A stretch of DNA of 34,315 nucleotides from positions 1 to 34,315 of IMG/VR virus record IMGVR_UViG_3300006810_000173; one strand, given 5' to 3'. This document shows, piece after piece, positions 22,083-29,449 of this stretch. A model generated the notes under the pieces. It was not told where the DNA came from, did not search any database, and saw only the letters and a list, made by a program, of their open reading frames with translations. The DNA comes from a virus. Both the position numbers and the translations under genes were made by a program. Within the stretch, counting starts at the first letter, position 1. Every line of letters starts with the position of its first letter.

Positions 22083-22750
22083 GGTTTGTGGTAGGAATGC
22101 CCTTCAGTGGCACCTTGTATTGCTCAAAGTTCCTGACCGGGTGCGGTTTTGACGCAAGGCATGAAGTCATGTTCTTTCACACCGACCGGGGACCCGATGC
22201 TTTTGGAGATGAGTTCAAGGGGGAGAGGGTTGAAGTGTCAAACTTCGCCCTTGGCTACTCACCCGCAATCAGGGAGAGAACTTCGGGGCCTGTGATTCGG
22301 CTAGTCAGAGAACCTCTCCGGGTCTTTCGAGCAATCTTGAGCGCAAGAGGGCACCGGCCTTGGGTTGATTGGGTCAAGGGGCGTCTCGGGGGCGATTGGG
22401 GAAAGGTGCCAGGTTCAGATGGCGTGACCCCTTCCCCCCTAGATGTTGTTAGGTTCATGGAAGAATGGAACTCTAGAGCCAAAGAACTGGAAGCCCAAGA
22501 GCACGCAACCGAAGCCATGACTTCGGTTGCTCTTGCCTTGGGTTGCGACCGTTTGAGAGTTGTTGAGGAGTTCAAAGGAGTACACGCGAAGCCCCGGCGG
22601 TTTGACTACATCACCCTTGACAACCTAGAGGCATCTTTCGGCCCCGAAGTTTCGGATAGCATTAGCAAGCAAACCGAAGAATGGGGTAAGATCTACGCAA
22701 GAAGGGCAATCGAGAGAACCCTACTTCAGATGTCCCAAAACTTCAGGTGA
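22079..22750 (+). CDS. sulfotransferase-like protein
   Basis: This 223-residue protein resembles PAPS-dependent sulfotransferases in two places. The N-terminal strand and loop FVVGMPFSGTLYCSKFL (residues 3-19) matches the phosphosulphate-binding loop, with GMPFSGT for the usual G.PRSGT. Residues about 66-82 (GPVIRLVREPLRVFRAILS) match the 3'-phosphate-binding strand-helix (V.RLVRdP). The middle and C-terminus fit the helical part loosely (EWN.RAKELE, LRVVEEF). Start: GTG at 22079 overlaps the preceding stop (GTGA) and opens on the loop; an upstream start at 22043 adds an unrelated tail. The substrate is unknown. It could modify a sugar or protein made by the phage's glycosyltransferases. Assignment is tentative. 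Confidence 0.6.
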   Translation: MRFVVGMPFSGTLYCSKFLTGCGFDARHEVMFFHTDRGPDAFGDEFKGERVEVSNFALGYSPAIRERTSGPVIRLVREPLRVFRAILSARGHRPWVDWVKGRLGGDWGKVPGSDGVTPSPLDVVRFMEEWNSRAKELEAQEHATEAMTSVALALGCDRLRVVEEFKGVHAKPRRFDYITLDNLEASFGPEVSDSISKQTEEWGKIYARRAIERTLLQMSQNFR

Positions 22751-22754
22751 GGAA

Positions 22755-23471
22755 ATGGATAGAGTTAGAGACAAGTTGACAGGGTTGATGAACGCATCCC
22801 TTGAAGTGGGGGCAACCAATGTGAGGTTAGCAGTAGGCGCCGCCGATGAAGAGATTGAAACTTCCATTGCCTTGGCCGTCATGGTTGCTGGGAACACCAT
22901 GGACGGGGTTATCAATCTGGCACCTATTGGGGAGAAGGACTCTGCCGAGCATCAGTCTTCTCAGATTGCGGGGGTTGCTAGGACTAGGATTCTGGCCGAG
23001 AAATGGGGAGAGGAGTTGGTCCTCCTAACCCATGAGATAGGCAAAGCCTCGGATGAAGAAAGCAGAAGGGAACGGATTGCTAGGATTGGCGAAATCGGGA
23101 AACAGATGGAGTTTGCCCTTACTCTAGATGAAGATTCACCTACCCGCAGAATCCGAAGGTGGACCGGGGATCCCATCAGGACGCCCGAGGAACTCTCAGA
23201 GGTTGTGAGGCTTTCAGGGGAGAACCTGTCTCCCGATCAAGTCTCGGTCACCATTGTCACCGGCCTCAGTAGGGGAAAGGAACCCTTGGGGGAGTATGTG
23301 AAGCGCTTGACCGAAGTGACGGATGACCTTGTTTTCATATATGTCACAGACGCCCAGGCCATGCGCCTAGCCGCAGAACTGGCAAAGGATAGATTGGGGT
23401 TTGCAACCGAAGAAGAAGAAGAAGAAGGAACCCTTGAGACCATGCCTTCTCCGAGTAAGTGGAGACATTGA
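22755..23471 (+). CDS. hypothetical protein
   Basis: Not recognised. The 238-residue product has an acidic, largely helical first half (DKLTGLMNASLEVGATNVRL, ESRRERIARIGEIGKQMEF), a middle strand-like segment (VSVTIVTGLSRGKEPLGEYV) and a poly-Glu tail (ATEEEEEEG). It starts with ATG 4 bases after the sulfotransferase-like gene, and a ribosome site GAGG is near. It sits at the end of the replication operon. No catalytic motif is visible. Confidence 0.7.
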   Translation: MDRVRDKLTGLMNASLEVGATNVRLAVGAADEEIETSIALAVMVAGNTMDGVINLAPIGEKDSAEHQSSQIAGVARTRILAEKWGEELVLLTHEIGKASDEESRRERIARIGEIGKQMEFALTLDEDSPTRRIRRWTGDPIRTPEELSEVVRLSGENLSPDQVSVTIVTGLSRGKEPLGEYVKRLTEVTDDLVFIYVTDAQAMRLAAELAKDRLGFATEEEEEEGTLETMPSPSKWRH

Positions 23472-23473
23472 AG

Positions 23474-23725
23474 ATGAGCAGCAAAGACCCCCAGGTTCAC
23501 AGCCCGAAGCATTACAACGAAGAGGACATTGAAGCAATTGACGCAATCAAGGCGGCGCTAGGCGTCGGCTTCCCTGCCTATTGCCGGGGCAATGCCCTCA
23601 AATACATCTGGCGGGCACTGTACAAGGGGCAGGAACGGCAGGACATAGAAAAAGCCATTTGGTATCTCAGGATTAGCATTGGGGACGACCCGAGGAATGA
23701 TGAACTGATCTCTCCCGGTCCCTGA
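23474..23725 (+). CDS. DUF3310-like protein
   Basis: The 83-residue product matches the small phage family DUF3310: HYNEEDIEAIDAIKAALG, then AYCRGNALKYIWR and DIEKAIWYLR. These blocks are the family signature; the function is not established. ATG at 23474 follows GGAG by about 9 bases; GTG at 23459 is an alternative. The position at the end of a replication operon is common for it. A 40-base gap and a new promoter follow. Confidence 0.88.
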   Translation: MSSKDPQVHSPKHYNEEDIEAIDAIKAALGVGFPAYCRGNALKYIWRALYKGQERQDIEKAIWYLRISIGDDPRNDELISPGP

Positions 23726-23750
23726 ATTCCCGCTGTTTTCGGTGTTAGTG

Positions 23751-23759
23751 TGATACAAT
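23751..23759 (+). promoter_or_regulatory. extended -10 promoter of the RRM gene, leaderless arrangement
   Basis: TGA followed by TACAAT (23754-23759, five of six matches to TATAAT). GTG at 23766 lies six bases later, with no Shine-Dalgarno sequence. This gives the same spacing as at 132 and 10904. Confidence 0.6.
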
Positions 23760-23765
23760 TAACCT

Positions 23766-24065
23766 GTGAAAACCCCTCGACCAACAAGCCCTTCCTCTTT
23801 TGTTGAGGTCACCCTCTTCATCGGCAACCTCCCATTTGACCTAGAAGGAGAGGAGCTCAGGGATCTCCTTATGTCAAAGGGAATGCGGGTTAGTGTTGTC
23901 AAGATACCCAAGACCTCCGAGGGGCAAAGCAAAGGGTTCGGGTTCGCAACTATTCTCACTGAAGACCCCGGCGCCGAAGTGATGGCCTTATATGGCACGA
24001 TTATTGATGGGCGCCCAGTGCGGGTTGACCTCTCCAAAGAATCAAGAGAAGCACTAGGAAGATGA
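23766..24065 (+). CDS. RRM RNA-binding protein
   Basis: The 99-residue product is a single RNA recognition motif. Both ribonucleoprotein motifs are visible: RNP2 LFIGNLPF at 17-24 and RNP1 KGFGFATI near 55-62, with the aromatic residues that stack on RNA bases. The rest fits the beta-alpha-beta-beta-alpha-beta order. RRM proteins are widespread in eukaryotes and occur in some bacteria, mainly as small cold- or stress-linked proteins, but are rare in phages. It has its own leaderless promoter and leads into the terminase genes. It may bind phage or host mRNA. Confidence 0.85.
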   Translation: MKTPRPTSPSSFVEVTLFIGNLPFDLEGEELRDLLMSKGMRVSVVKIPKTSEGQSKGFGFATILTEDPGAEVMALYGTIIDGRPVRVDLSKESREALGR

Positions 24066-24193
24066 CCGCGAAGGAAAACGCCCTTGCCGCCAAGATTAGG
24101 AAACTGAACAAAGAAAACGTGACTCTGAAGAGAAGAATCTCCAAACTCCTTGAGAAGATTGAAAGACTGGAGGGGAGGACACCGGGGGCATGA
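24062..24193 (+). CDS. 43-residue coiled-coil peptide
   Basis: This short frame starts with ATGA overlapping the RRM gene and ends with ATGA overlapping the small terminase gene, so it bridges the two exactly. The product is a basic coiled coil (IRKLNKENVTLKRRISKLLE, then KIERLEGR) with heptad leucines and isoleucines. It could oligomerise or act as a partner of the RRM protein or terminase. Function unknown. Confidence 0.6.
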   Translation: MTAKENALAAKIRKLNKENVTLKRRISKLLEKIERLEGRTPGA

Positions 24194-24723
24194 GGAGGAA
24201 CATAGGGGCCGAAGCGTGGCTTGATGAGGATGGGCAACCGAGGGAAAATGTCAGGGTCTCAATGGATGACGTTATTGATGTCGAAGTTGAAGAGTTGCAA
24301 CCCCGAAAGCCGAAGGTTCCAGCGGTAAGGACAGAAGACGCTCGGGGCATCCTCATTGACCCCTTTGTGGTGAGGAGGATGGCTTCTCGGGGGGCGCCAA
24401 TGGCAGAAGTTGCCAACATTCTGGGAATTAGTCCAGAAAGGCTCCGGGCAGACCCTGCCCTTGTTGAGAACTGGAAGCGGGGCCGGGATGAAGGGCGCCT
24501 TTCTCTCAGGGAAGCCCTTTTTAGAAACGCGGTGGATAACGATAACGTCCAGGCCCAGATTCACCTTGCCAAACAACAAAGTTGGCTAGGCCATAGCGAC
24601 CGAAAAGAAATCACCGGGGCAGAGGGAGCCCCCATCACCTTCGCGGCTCTCGCAGCCGAAGCGGTCGAGGTCATAGACGTTCAAGTCTCTCCTGCCAAAG
24701 AAGATGACCCAGAAACAGACTAG
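24190..24723 (+). CDS. terS: terminase small subunit
   Basis: The 177-residue product binds the packaging site on phage DNA. The central part has a helix-turn-helix (MASRGAPMAEVANILGISPERL) followed by an oligomerisation-type helical segment (ENWKRGRDEGRLSLREALFR and AQIHLAKQQSWLGHSDR), a pattern common in small terminases. N-terminal residues 1-50 are acidic. It overlaps the large subunit gene by 20 bases, the expected order. Confidence 0.82.
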   Translation: MRRNIGAEAWLDEDGQPRENVRVSMDDVIDVEVEELQPRKPKVPAVRTEDARGILIDPFVVRRMASRGAPMAEVANILGISPERLRADPALVENWKRGRDEGRLSLREALFRNAVDNDNVQAQIHLAKQQSWLGHSDRKEITGAEGAPITFAALAAEAVEVIDVQVSPAKEDDPETD

Positions 24724-26152
24724 GGAGCAAGAAGCCCGCAATGTCGGGGAGATCCTCCGCAGAGGGCGCAAAGATCCTGTCTGGTTCATCGAGAATGTCC
24801 TTCAGTCAAAACTTTGGAAACGACAAGCCGACGTTGTTAAGGCAGTCTTTGACCATCCCAGAACCGCAGTCAAAGCCGCCCACAGTGTAGGGAAGACCTA
24901 CACAGCGGCGCGGCTCTCCATGGCTTACCTTCTGGTATATCCGGGGTCTAGAGTCATCACAACCGCCCCCACCTTCGCCCAGGTTCAGAGGCTTCTGTGG
25001 TCTGAGATTCATAGCGCATACAATTCCTGCAAGATCCCTCTCGGGGGAGAGCTTTTGAATACAGAGTTGAAACTTCGCAACGACTGGTTTGCGGTGGGAC
25101 TCTCGACCGATAGCCCCGACAGATTCCAGGGACATCATGCGGAACACATCCTTATTGTTCTCGATGAAGCCACCGGGGTGGATGCGTCCATCTGGCTTGC
25201 CGCCGAAGCCAACCGGGCGGGTGGTGACGCTAGGATTCTAGCCATCGGAAACCTAACAAGCCCTTCGGGGCCTTTTCACTCTTGCTTTACCACCTCCCGA
25301 GAGCTTTGGCACTGCATGACAATCTCAGCCTTTGACTCCCCCAACCTAGCTGGCTTGAGTCCCGAGGACTTGATTGAAATGTCACAGGAAGACCTTGATT
25401 TCTCCGAGGTGCCCGGACTGACAACCCGGTCATGGGTGCGGGACCGACTGATTGAGTGGGGAATTGACTCCCCCCTTTGGCAGTCCCGGGTTCTGGGAGA
25501 TTTCCCTTCCCAATCCGATGACGTCTTTGTCCCTTTGCACCTCATCGAGGAGGCTTGCAATAGATACCAGACCCTTCCATCTGAGGATTCTGCAAGTGAC
25601 CTTGTGGCGGGGGTAGATCTTGCGGGGCCGGGGAAGGATGAAACCGTCATTGTGGTCAGACGGGGCAACAGGGTTATTGACATTGGGACTTGCCATGATG
25701 CCGACCCCCGAGGGTGGTTGGTTAGGAGGCTTATGAGCTACCCAAAGAATGACCTCCAGATTCTGGCTGACGAAGTTGGGATTGGGTACCATGCAATTTC
25801 CCACCTGAAGGATCAGGGGTGGAAGGTGCGCGGGGTGAACGTCGGGAAGGCTTCCTCTGACCCTAAGCGTTTCTTCAACCTCCGGGCGGAACTCCTCTGG
25901 AATCTTGGGCAGGAGTTCAAAAAGGGGGCGGTCGAGTTGCCACGGGATGACCTATTGATCTCCCAGTTGGCGGGGCTTCGGTACAGCATCACCCCGAAGG
26001 GGCAGATTCAAGCAGAGTCAAAGCAAGTTGCGGCGCGGCGCGGGGTGAAGAGTCCAGACAGGGCGGATGCCCTAATGCTCGCATGGGGCGCCGCCTCTTC
26101 TCTCCTTGTGCGCCCCTCTTCTCGGGGGCGCCGAAACGGAATCATTCTCTGA
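24704..26152 (+). CDS. terL: terminase large subunit
   Basis: This 482-residue motor translocates and cuts phage DNA. The ATPase has Walker A (KAAHSVGKTYTAA, near 59-67) and Walker B (ILIVLDEATG, about 150-157, with the catalytic Glu). The RNase H-like nuclease has acidic residues at GVDLAGPGKDET (about 303), ADEVGIG (about 355) and SPDRADALMLAWG (about 450). Nothing is missing. It starts inside the small subunit gene. Its stop is adjacent to the stop of the minus-strand gene, so the two meet head to head without a terminator. Confidence 0.95.
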   Translation: MTQKQTREQEARNVGEILRRGRKDPVWFIENVLQSKLWKRQADVVKAVFDHPRTAVKAAHSVGKTYTAARLSMAYLLVYPGSRVITTAPTFAQVQRLLWSEIHSAYNSCKIPLGGELLNTELKLRNDWFAVGLSTDSPDRFQGHHAEHILIVLDEATGVDASIWLAAEANRAGGDARILAIGNLTSPSGPFHSCFTTSRELWHCMTISAFDSPNLAGLSPEDLIEMSQEDLDFSEVPGLTTRSWVRDRLIEWGIDSPLWQSRVLGDFPSQSDDVFVPLHLIEEACNRYQTLPSEDSASDLVAGVDLAGPGKDETVIVVRRGNRVIDIGTCHDADPRGWLVRRLMSYPKNDLQILADEVGIGYHAISHLKDQGWKVRGVNVGKASSDPKRFFNLRAELLWNLGQEFKKGAVELPRDDLLISQLAGLRYSITPKGQIQAESKQVAARRGVKSPDRADALMLAWGAASSLLVRPSSRGRRNGIIL

Positions 26153-26395
26153 TTAGCGTCCTTGCCGGGCGTGATAAAGAGCCACCATCCGATCAAACTC
26201 TTCCCCCTCTTGGCCCTCATAATCCTCTTCTTCCCGAGGAAGAACCCCGGCCTCATAAAGAGAAGGTGCCTGAAGGGCCGAAGGGCAGGAGTGATCAGAA
26301 CCCATCTCAAGCCGATGTCGAGAGCAACCGCAAGGAAGGTTGCCTTCTTGCCAGATGAAAAAAGCGTGTTTTGCGGTTTCAGAAGTGTTTGCCAT
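26153..26395 (-). CDS. minus-strand small acidic protein, leaderless
   Basis: The only gene on the minus strand. The 80-residue product (start ANTSETAKHAFFIWQEGNLP) has a cysteine-histidine cluster (LPCGCSRHRLEMGSDHSC) that may bind metal, and a highly acidic second half (REEEDYEGQEGEEFDRM). It is not recognised. The ATG lies seven bases after a TAGAAC hexamer, with TTGACA 17 bases further upstream, a strong promoter. The competing plus frame (26162-26473) has no start signal. It converges on the large terminase gene and diverges from the capsid promoter, a location expected for a regulator, but that is inference. Confidence 0.6.
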   Translation of the reverse strand: MANTSETAKHAFFIWQEGNLPCGCSRHRLEMGSDHSCPSALQAPSLYEAGVLPREEEDYEGQEGEEFDRMVALYHARQGR

Positions 26396-26402
26396 GACTA
26401 TT

Positions 26403-26431
26403 GTTCTACCTCGACCCCCCACCCTTGTCAA
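26403..26431 (-). promoter_or_regulatory. minus-strand promoter TTGACA-17-TAGAAC
   Basis: On the minus strand TTGACA (26431-26426), a 17-base spacer and TAGAAC (26408-26403) form the best -35/-10 pair in the window. The start codon at 26395 follows seven bases later. The element faces away from the capsid promoter 30 bases upstream. Confidence 0.75.
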
Positions 26432-26456
26432 GAGGCAGGGGTTTGTTTTCTTTTTG

Positions 26457-26465
26457 TGGTAGAAT
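26457..26465 (+). promoter_or_regulatory. extended -10 promoter of the capsid gene
   Basis: TGG followed by TAGAAT (26460-26465) is an extended -10. No convincing -35 box is found 17 bases upstream. A 110-base leader follows, ending in AGGAG at 26562-26566. Confidence 0.55.
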
Positions 26466-26470
26466 GGGGG

Positions 26471-26523
26471 TAGGGCTACCTCGGGACCCTAGAGGTCAAC
26501 CGATCAAGGCCAAAACGCTAGGG
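26471..26523 (+). promoter_or_regulatory. structured capsid mRNA leader, candidate pseudoknot
   Basis: ACCTC (26478-26482) can pair with GAGGT (26492-26496). CCCTA in the loop (26487-26491) can pair with TAGGG downstream (26519-26523), forming an H-type pseudoknot. The same CCCTA can also pair with TAGGG at 26471-26475. The stems are only five pairs long, so the structure is suggestive only. Confidence 0.35.
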
Positions 26524-26575
26524 ATTAGTTCCAAAAAACACAGAACAAACCTCTTTTTATAGGAGAACCACAGCA

Positions 26576-27781
26576 ATGGCTGAGATTGTAAACAAGGGGG
26601 GCAACCTTCACCGCGTCATGGATGCGGTCAAGGAGACGCTCTCTAAGGTCGAGGAAAACGCCAAGGCTACCAACACGGTTGCCGAAGCACAGGATGAAAT
26701 TCACCAGAGGCTTAAAGAGATCAATGATAGGTGTGACGCCCTAGATAAGATCTTGCCGCAAGGTGACAAGGACTACACCCCCGCCGGGACCACCGACCGC
26801 CAGAAGGCAATTCGGAACTATGGCGGTGCCTTCACTCAGGCTTGGAGGAAGAATCAGGGTCTGCCCCTCGATGACGCCTACCAGCGTGTTTCTCAAAATG
26901 AGGGTGTGGAGTCCCAAGGTGGCGTTCTTGTTCCCGATGAAGTCCTCCCGGACGTAATCCGCATCATTGAAGAGAAGAGCATTGCTCGACAGATTTGCCG
27001 AGTGATTCCCATGGCTCGGGATAAGATGGACATTCCGACCCGCTCGGCTGGCCCAGCAACCGCTTGGTTCACTGAGGACAGTGCTATTACCGAAGACGTT
27101 TCGGTGGTCACCTTCGGAACACCTCAGTTGGACTCCGAAACTCTGGTCTGCCTGGATTCGATCTCCAAGGACCTCAACGCCGACAGCATTATTGCCCTTG
27201 AGCCGGTCCTTGCGGAGCTCTTCGCGGAGGCTATGGCCCGAGAGGAAAACGCCCAGTGCTTCAGCGCAACCACCCCCTTCACTGGCGCGGTTCAGGATGC
27301 TTCTTTCTCCACCACCATTGCCGCCACCCACTACAGTGCCGTTACTTTCGATGAACTTATTGAGCTCAAGTTCAAGGTAGACAGCAATGTTATTGGAATG
27401 GGAACCTGGGTCTTTCATCCCACCGTTTTTCAATACATTGTGGCGTTGAAGGACAGCAACAATCACCCGATCTATGCTTCCAACTGGTCGAGTGGCATGG
27501 GTGATTGGGCAATGCCTAACGTCCCACAGGCTCTCCCCGGTAGCCTTCTCGGCTCTCCGGTCTACCTGTCAACCACCATGCCGAGCACCAACGCAACCGG
27601 GTTGAAGTTTGGCGTGTATGGTGATTTTTCCAAGCGTGTATTCGGAGACCGTCAGCAGTTCAAGGTTGAGGTTGATGATAGCGTCTACTTTGCAAAGCGT
27701 AAGCGGGCCATTCTGGCGTCTGAGCGGTTCGCTCAGGTGACGGCCCTGGCCGACGCTTTTGCAACCATCGTTGTGGGCTAA
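26576..27781 (+). CDS. major capsid protein, HK97 fold
   Basis: The 401-residue product builds the head shell. The N-terminal 100 residues are a helical delta domain (MAEIVNKGGNLHRVMDAVKE, then KEINDRCDALDKIL) that acts as internal scaffold and is removed by the prohead protease. The rest has HK97 landmarks: SQNEGVESQGGVLVPDEV at the start of the mature part, IPTRSAGPATAWFTEDSAIT, MAREENAQCF, PQALPGSLLGSPVYLSTTMP and a closing beta-strand (FAKRKRAIL). AGGAG precedes the ATG. It has its own promoter and ends before a terminator, so it can be made at high level. Confidence 0.93.
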   Translation: MAEIVNKGGNLHRVMDAVKETLSKVEENAKATNTVAEAQDEIHQRLKEINDRCDALDKILPQGDKDYTPAGTTDRQKAIRNYGGAFTQAWRKNQGLPLDDAYQRVSQNEGVESQGGVLVPDEVLPDVIRIIEEKSIARQICRVIPMARDKMDIPTRSAGPATAWFTEDSAITEDVSVVTFGTPQLDSETLVCLDSISKDLNADSIIALEPVLAELFAEAMAREENAQCFSATTPFTGAVQDASFSTTIAATHYSAVTFDELIELKFKVDSNVIGMGTWVFHPTVFQYIVALKDSNNHPIYASNWSSGMGDWAMPNVPQALPGSLLGSPVYLSTTMPSTNATGLKFGVYGDFSKRVFGDRQQFKVEVDDSVYFAKRKRAILASERFAQVTALADAFATIVVG

Positions 27782-27844
27782 GTCTAAGCCTTACAGCGGA
27801 GGAAATTACCACCCTAGAGGTGAGCATTCTCAATGAATGAAACG

Positions 27845-27884
27845 GAAGCCCCCGGACAGTGAAAACTTCCGGGGGCTTCTTGTT
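27845..27884 (+). terminator. rho-independent terminator after the capsid gene
   Basis: GAAGCCCCCGGA (27845-27856) pairs with TCCGGGGGCTTC (27868-27879) around CAGTGAAAACT, followed by TTGTT. A tiny nine-codon frame at 27832 overlaps the left arm and is not supported. Confidence 0.85.
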
Positions 27885-27916
27885 AGCCACCAAAGAAACC
27901 GAGGAGAAACCAAACA

Positions 27917-28897
27917 ATGGCTGTGAATCTATCGCGCCGGACAGTTGTGACGGCAAAAAGCGAATCTGCTTATGGAACCGACCCCACGCCCACCCTTGCC
28001 GATGACGCCCTTCTTGTCTTTGGAGATGGCGCCGCCGTCTTCACTCAGAACATCACGGTTGTTGACCAACCCGCCCTTCGAGCATCCCTCACACCTCAGC
28101 AAGCTCTTATTGGGAAGAGCATGGCAACGGTTAACCTCGGGACCGTCTTGATGACGGCTTCCAAGGCATCTGACACGGCAGGGGAAACTTCTAGCCGCCC
28201 GTTCTATGCCGACCTTCTCAAAGCCTGTGGCCTGACCGAAGCAATTGGGACCGATGGGTCCTCTTCTTCGACCGTCTACACCCCTGTTACCGATGATCCC
28301 ACCTCGGCAACGGTCTATGTGTACGCAGACAACCAACTCCACAAGGTTAAGGGTTGTTATGGGAGTTACACCCTGACAATGAATGCAGGGGCGCAGCCTG
28401 ATCTTCAGTTTAACCTTCAGGGTCTTTATGAGGCGCCGACCGCAAGCGGGGGGACTTCCGGGGTTGTATACCCCACAGATGACAAGACGCTTGTCGAAAA
28501 TGAACTTATCACCATCGGGAGTTTTACCCCCAAGGTTAGAAGCCTAACTCTCAATTGGGCCACCACCATGGCTGAGAGAAATGATGCCAACGCCGACAAG
28601 GGGTTTTGCGGGTTCTATCTGACCGAGAGGGCACCCACCCTGAATGTCGTCATCGAAGAAGACGACATTGGGACCTACAACCCATGGGGTGACCTCTATG
28701 CGGCGCCGAGTGACAGTATTGTCTTCACCCATGCGACTTCGGCAACCGAGAAGATCCTTCTCACCGTGACCAACCCCCAACTCACCAATATTGCCCGATC
28801 TTCCGACGCTGGCCTCAACACCCTTTCTCTGGACTTCCGACTCTGGAGCAATACCGATGAGGGGGAAATGTCCCTTGTCTTCAAAAAGCAAGCCTAA
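27917..28897 (+). CDS. major tail tube protein
   Basis: The 326-residue product is the likely tail tube subunit. The opening TVVTAKSESAYGTDPTPT fits the start of the SPP1/lambda-type tube family. The central part has repeated strand blocks (SYTLTMNAGAQPDLQFNLQG, then SLTLNWATTMAER). The position between capsid and tail chaperones is as expected. A ribosome site GAGGAG precedes the ATG. No signal for export or proteolysis is seen. After its stop comes a perfect 15-pair hairpin (28914-28955). Confidence 0.85.
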   Translation: MAVNLSRRTVVTAKSESAYGTDPTPTLADDALLVFGDGAAVFTQNITVVDQPALRASLTPQQALIGKSMATVNLGTVLMTASKASDTAGETSSRPFYADLLKACGLTEAIGTDGSSSSTVYTPVTDDPTSATVYVYADNQLHKVKGCYGSYTLTMNAGAQPDLQFNLQGLYEAPTASGGTSGVVYPTDDKTLVENELITIGSFTPKVRSLTLNWATTMAERNDANADKGFCGFYLTERAPTLNVVIEEDDIGTYNPWGDLYAAPSDSIVFTHATSATEKILLTVTNPQLTNIARSSDAGLNTLSLDFRLWSNTDEGEMSLVFKKQA

Positions 28898-28913
28898 GCA
28901 CTGACCTCTGAAC

Positions 28914-28955
28914 GCTACAGACCCCGAAGGCAATAAGGTTTTCGGGGTCTGTAGC
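28914..28955 (+). other. 15-pair perfect hairpin without U-tract
   Basis: GCTACAGACCCCGAA (28914-28928) pairs exactly with TTCGGGGTCTGTAGC (28941-28955) around a 12-base loop. No T-run follows, so it is not a standard terminator. It could protect or process the tail-tube mRNA end and lower expression of the downstream chaperone genes. Confidence 0.7.
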
Positions 28956-28981
28956 CATAGCCCAAACAGTAAGGAGAACAA

Positions 28982-29449
28982 ATGTCCATTTTGCCCGAGG
29001 GTCTATCCTTCCGAGAAGTGAAGGAGCCCTTGAAACTCAGACTGGTCAAGTCTGAATCTGCGGGGCCATGGTTCACTGTCTTCATCAACCGCCTCGGAGT
29101 TGAAGACTTCAGACGCCTCACAAGCCGAATGAAACGCCCGGCAGGAGTCCGAGAAGGCTCAAAAGCAGAGCGTGAGTATGAGGCCAAGTTTACCGAGGCT
29201 TTGGTCGAGAAGGCAATTGCCGGGTGGGAGGGTTGCACACCTTCCAACCTTCAAGCCCTTCTTCCTCCCAAGTTCAAGATTGAAGACTCTGAAGACCGGC
29301 CCGAAGGGTTTGAGATCCCCTTCTCCCATGAGTTGGCGGTCTGGATTCACAACCACGCATTTGGAGACCAATGGTCAGAAAGGGTAATGTCTGCCCTTCG
29401 CGAAGGGTCCGAGGAAGACCTCGATGAGGAGGAAGAAACAAAGGAGTAA
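28982..29449 (+). CDS. tail assembly chaperone, first frame
   Basis: The 155-residue product lies between the tail tube and tape measure genes, where siphoviruses encode the lambda gpG-type chaperone. It is an acidic helical protein with a Glu-rich end (EEDLDEEEETKE). It has a good ribosome site (AAGGAG) and normal ATG. Frame 1 is open from just before its stop and carries another protein-like sequence without any usual start, the layout of a programmed -1 frameshift. Both forms would chaperone the tape measure protein during tail assembly. Confidence 0.8.
   Translation: MSILPEGLSFREVKEPLKLRLVKSESAGPWFTVFINRLGVEDFRRLTSRMKRPAGVREGSKAEREYEAKFTEALVEKAIAGWEGCTPSNLQALLPPKFKIEDSEDRPEGFEIPFSHELAVWIHNHAFGDQWSERVMSALREGSEEDLDEEEETKE

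Noticed and set aside
26162-26473. Plus-strand frame of 103 codons after the large terminase gene
   Set aside because: No start signal, and it runs through the divergent promoter region; the minus-strand frame has a strong promoter.
27832-27861. Nine-codon frame before the tail tube gene
   Set aside because: It is part of the terminator stem and too short to support.
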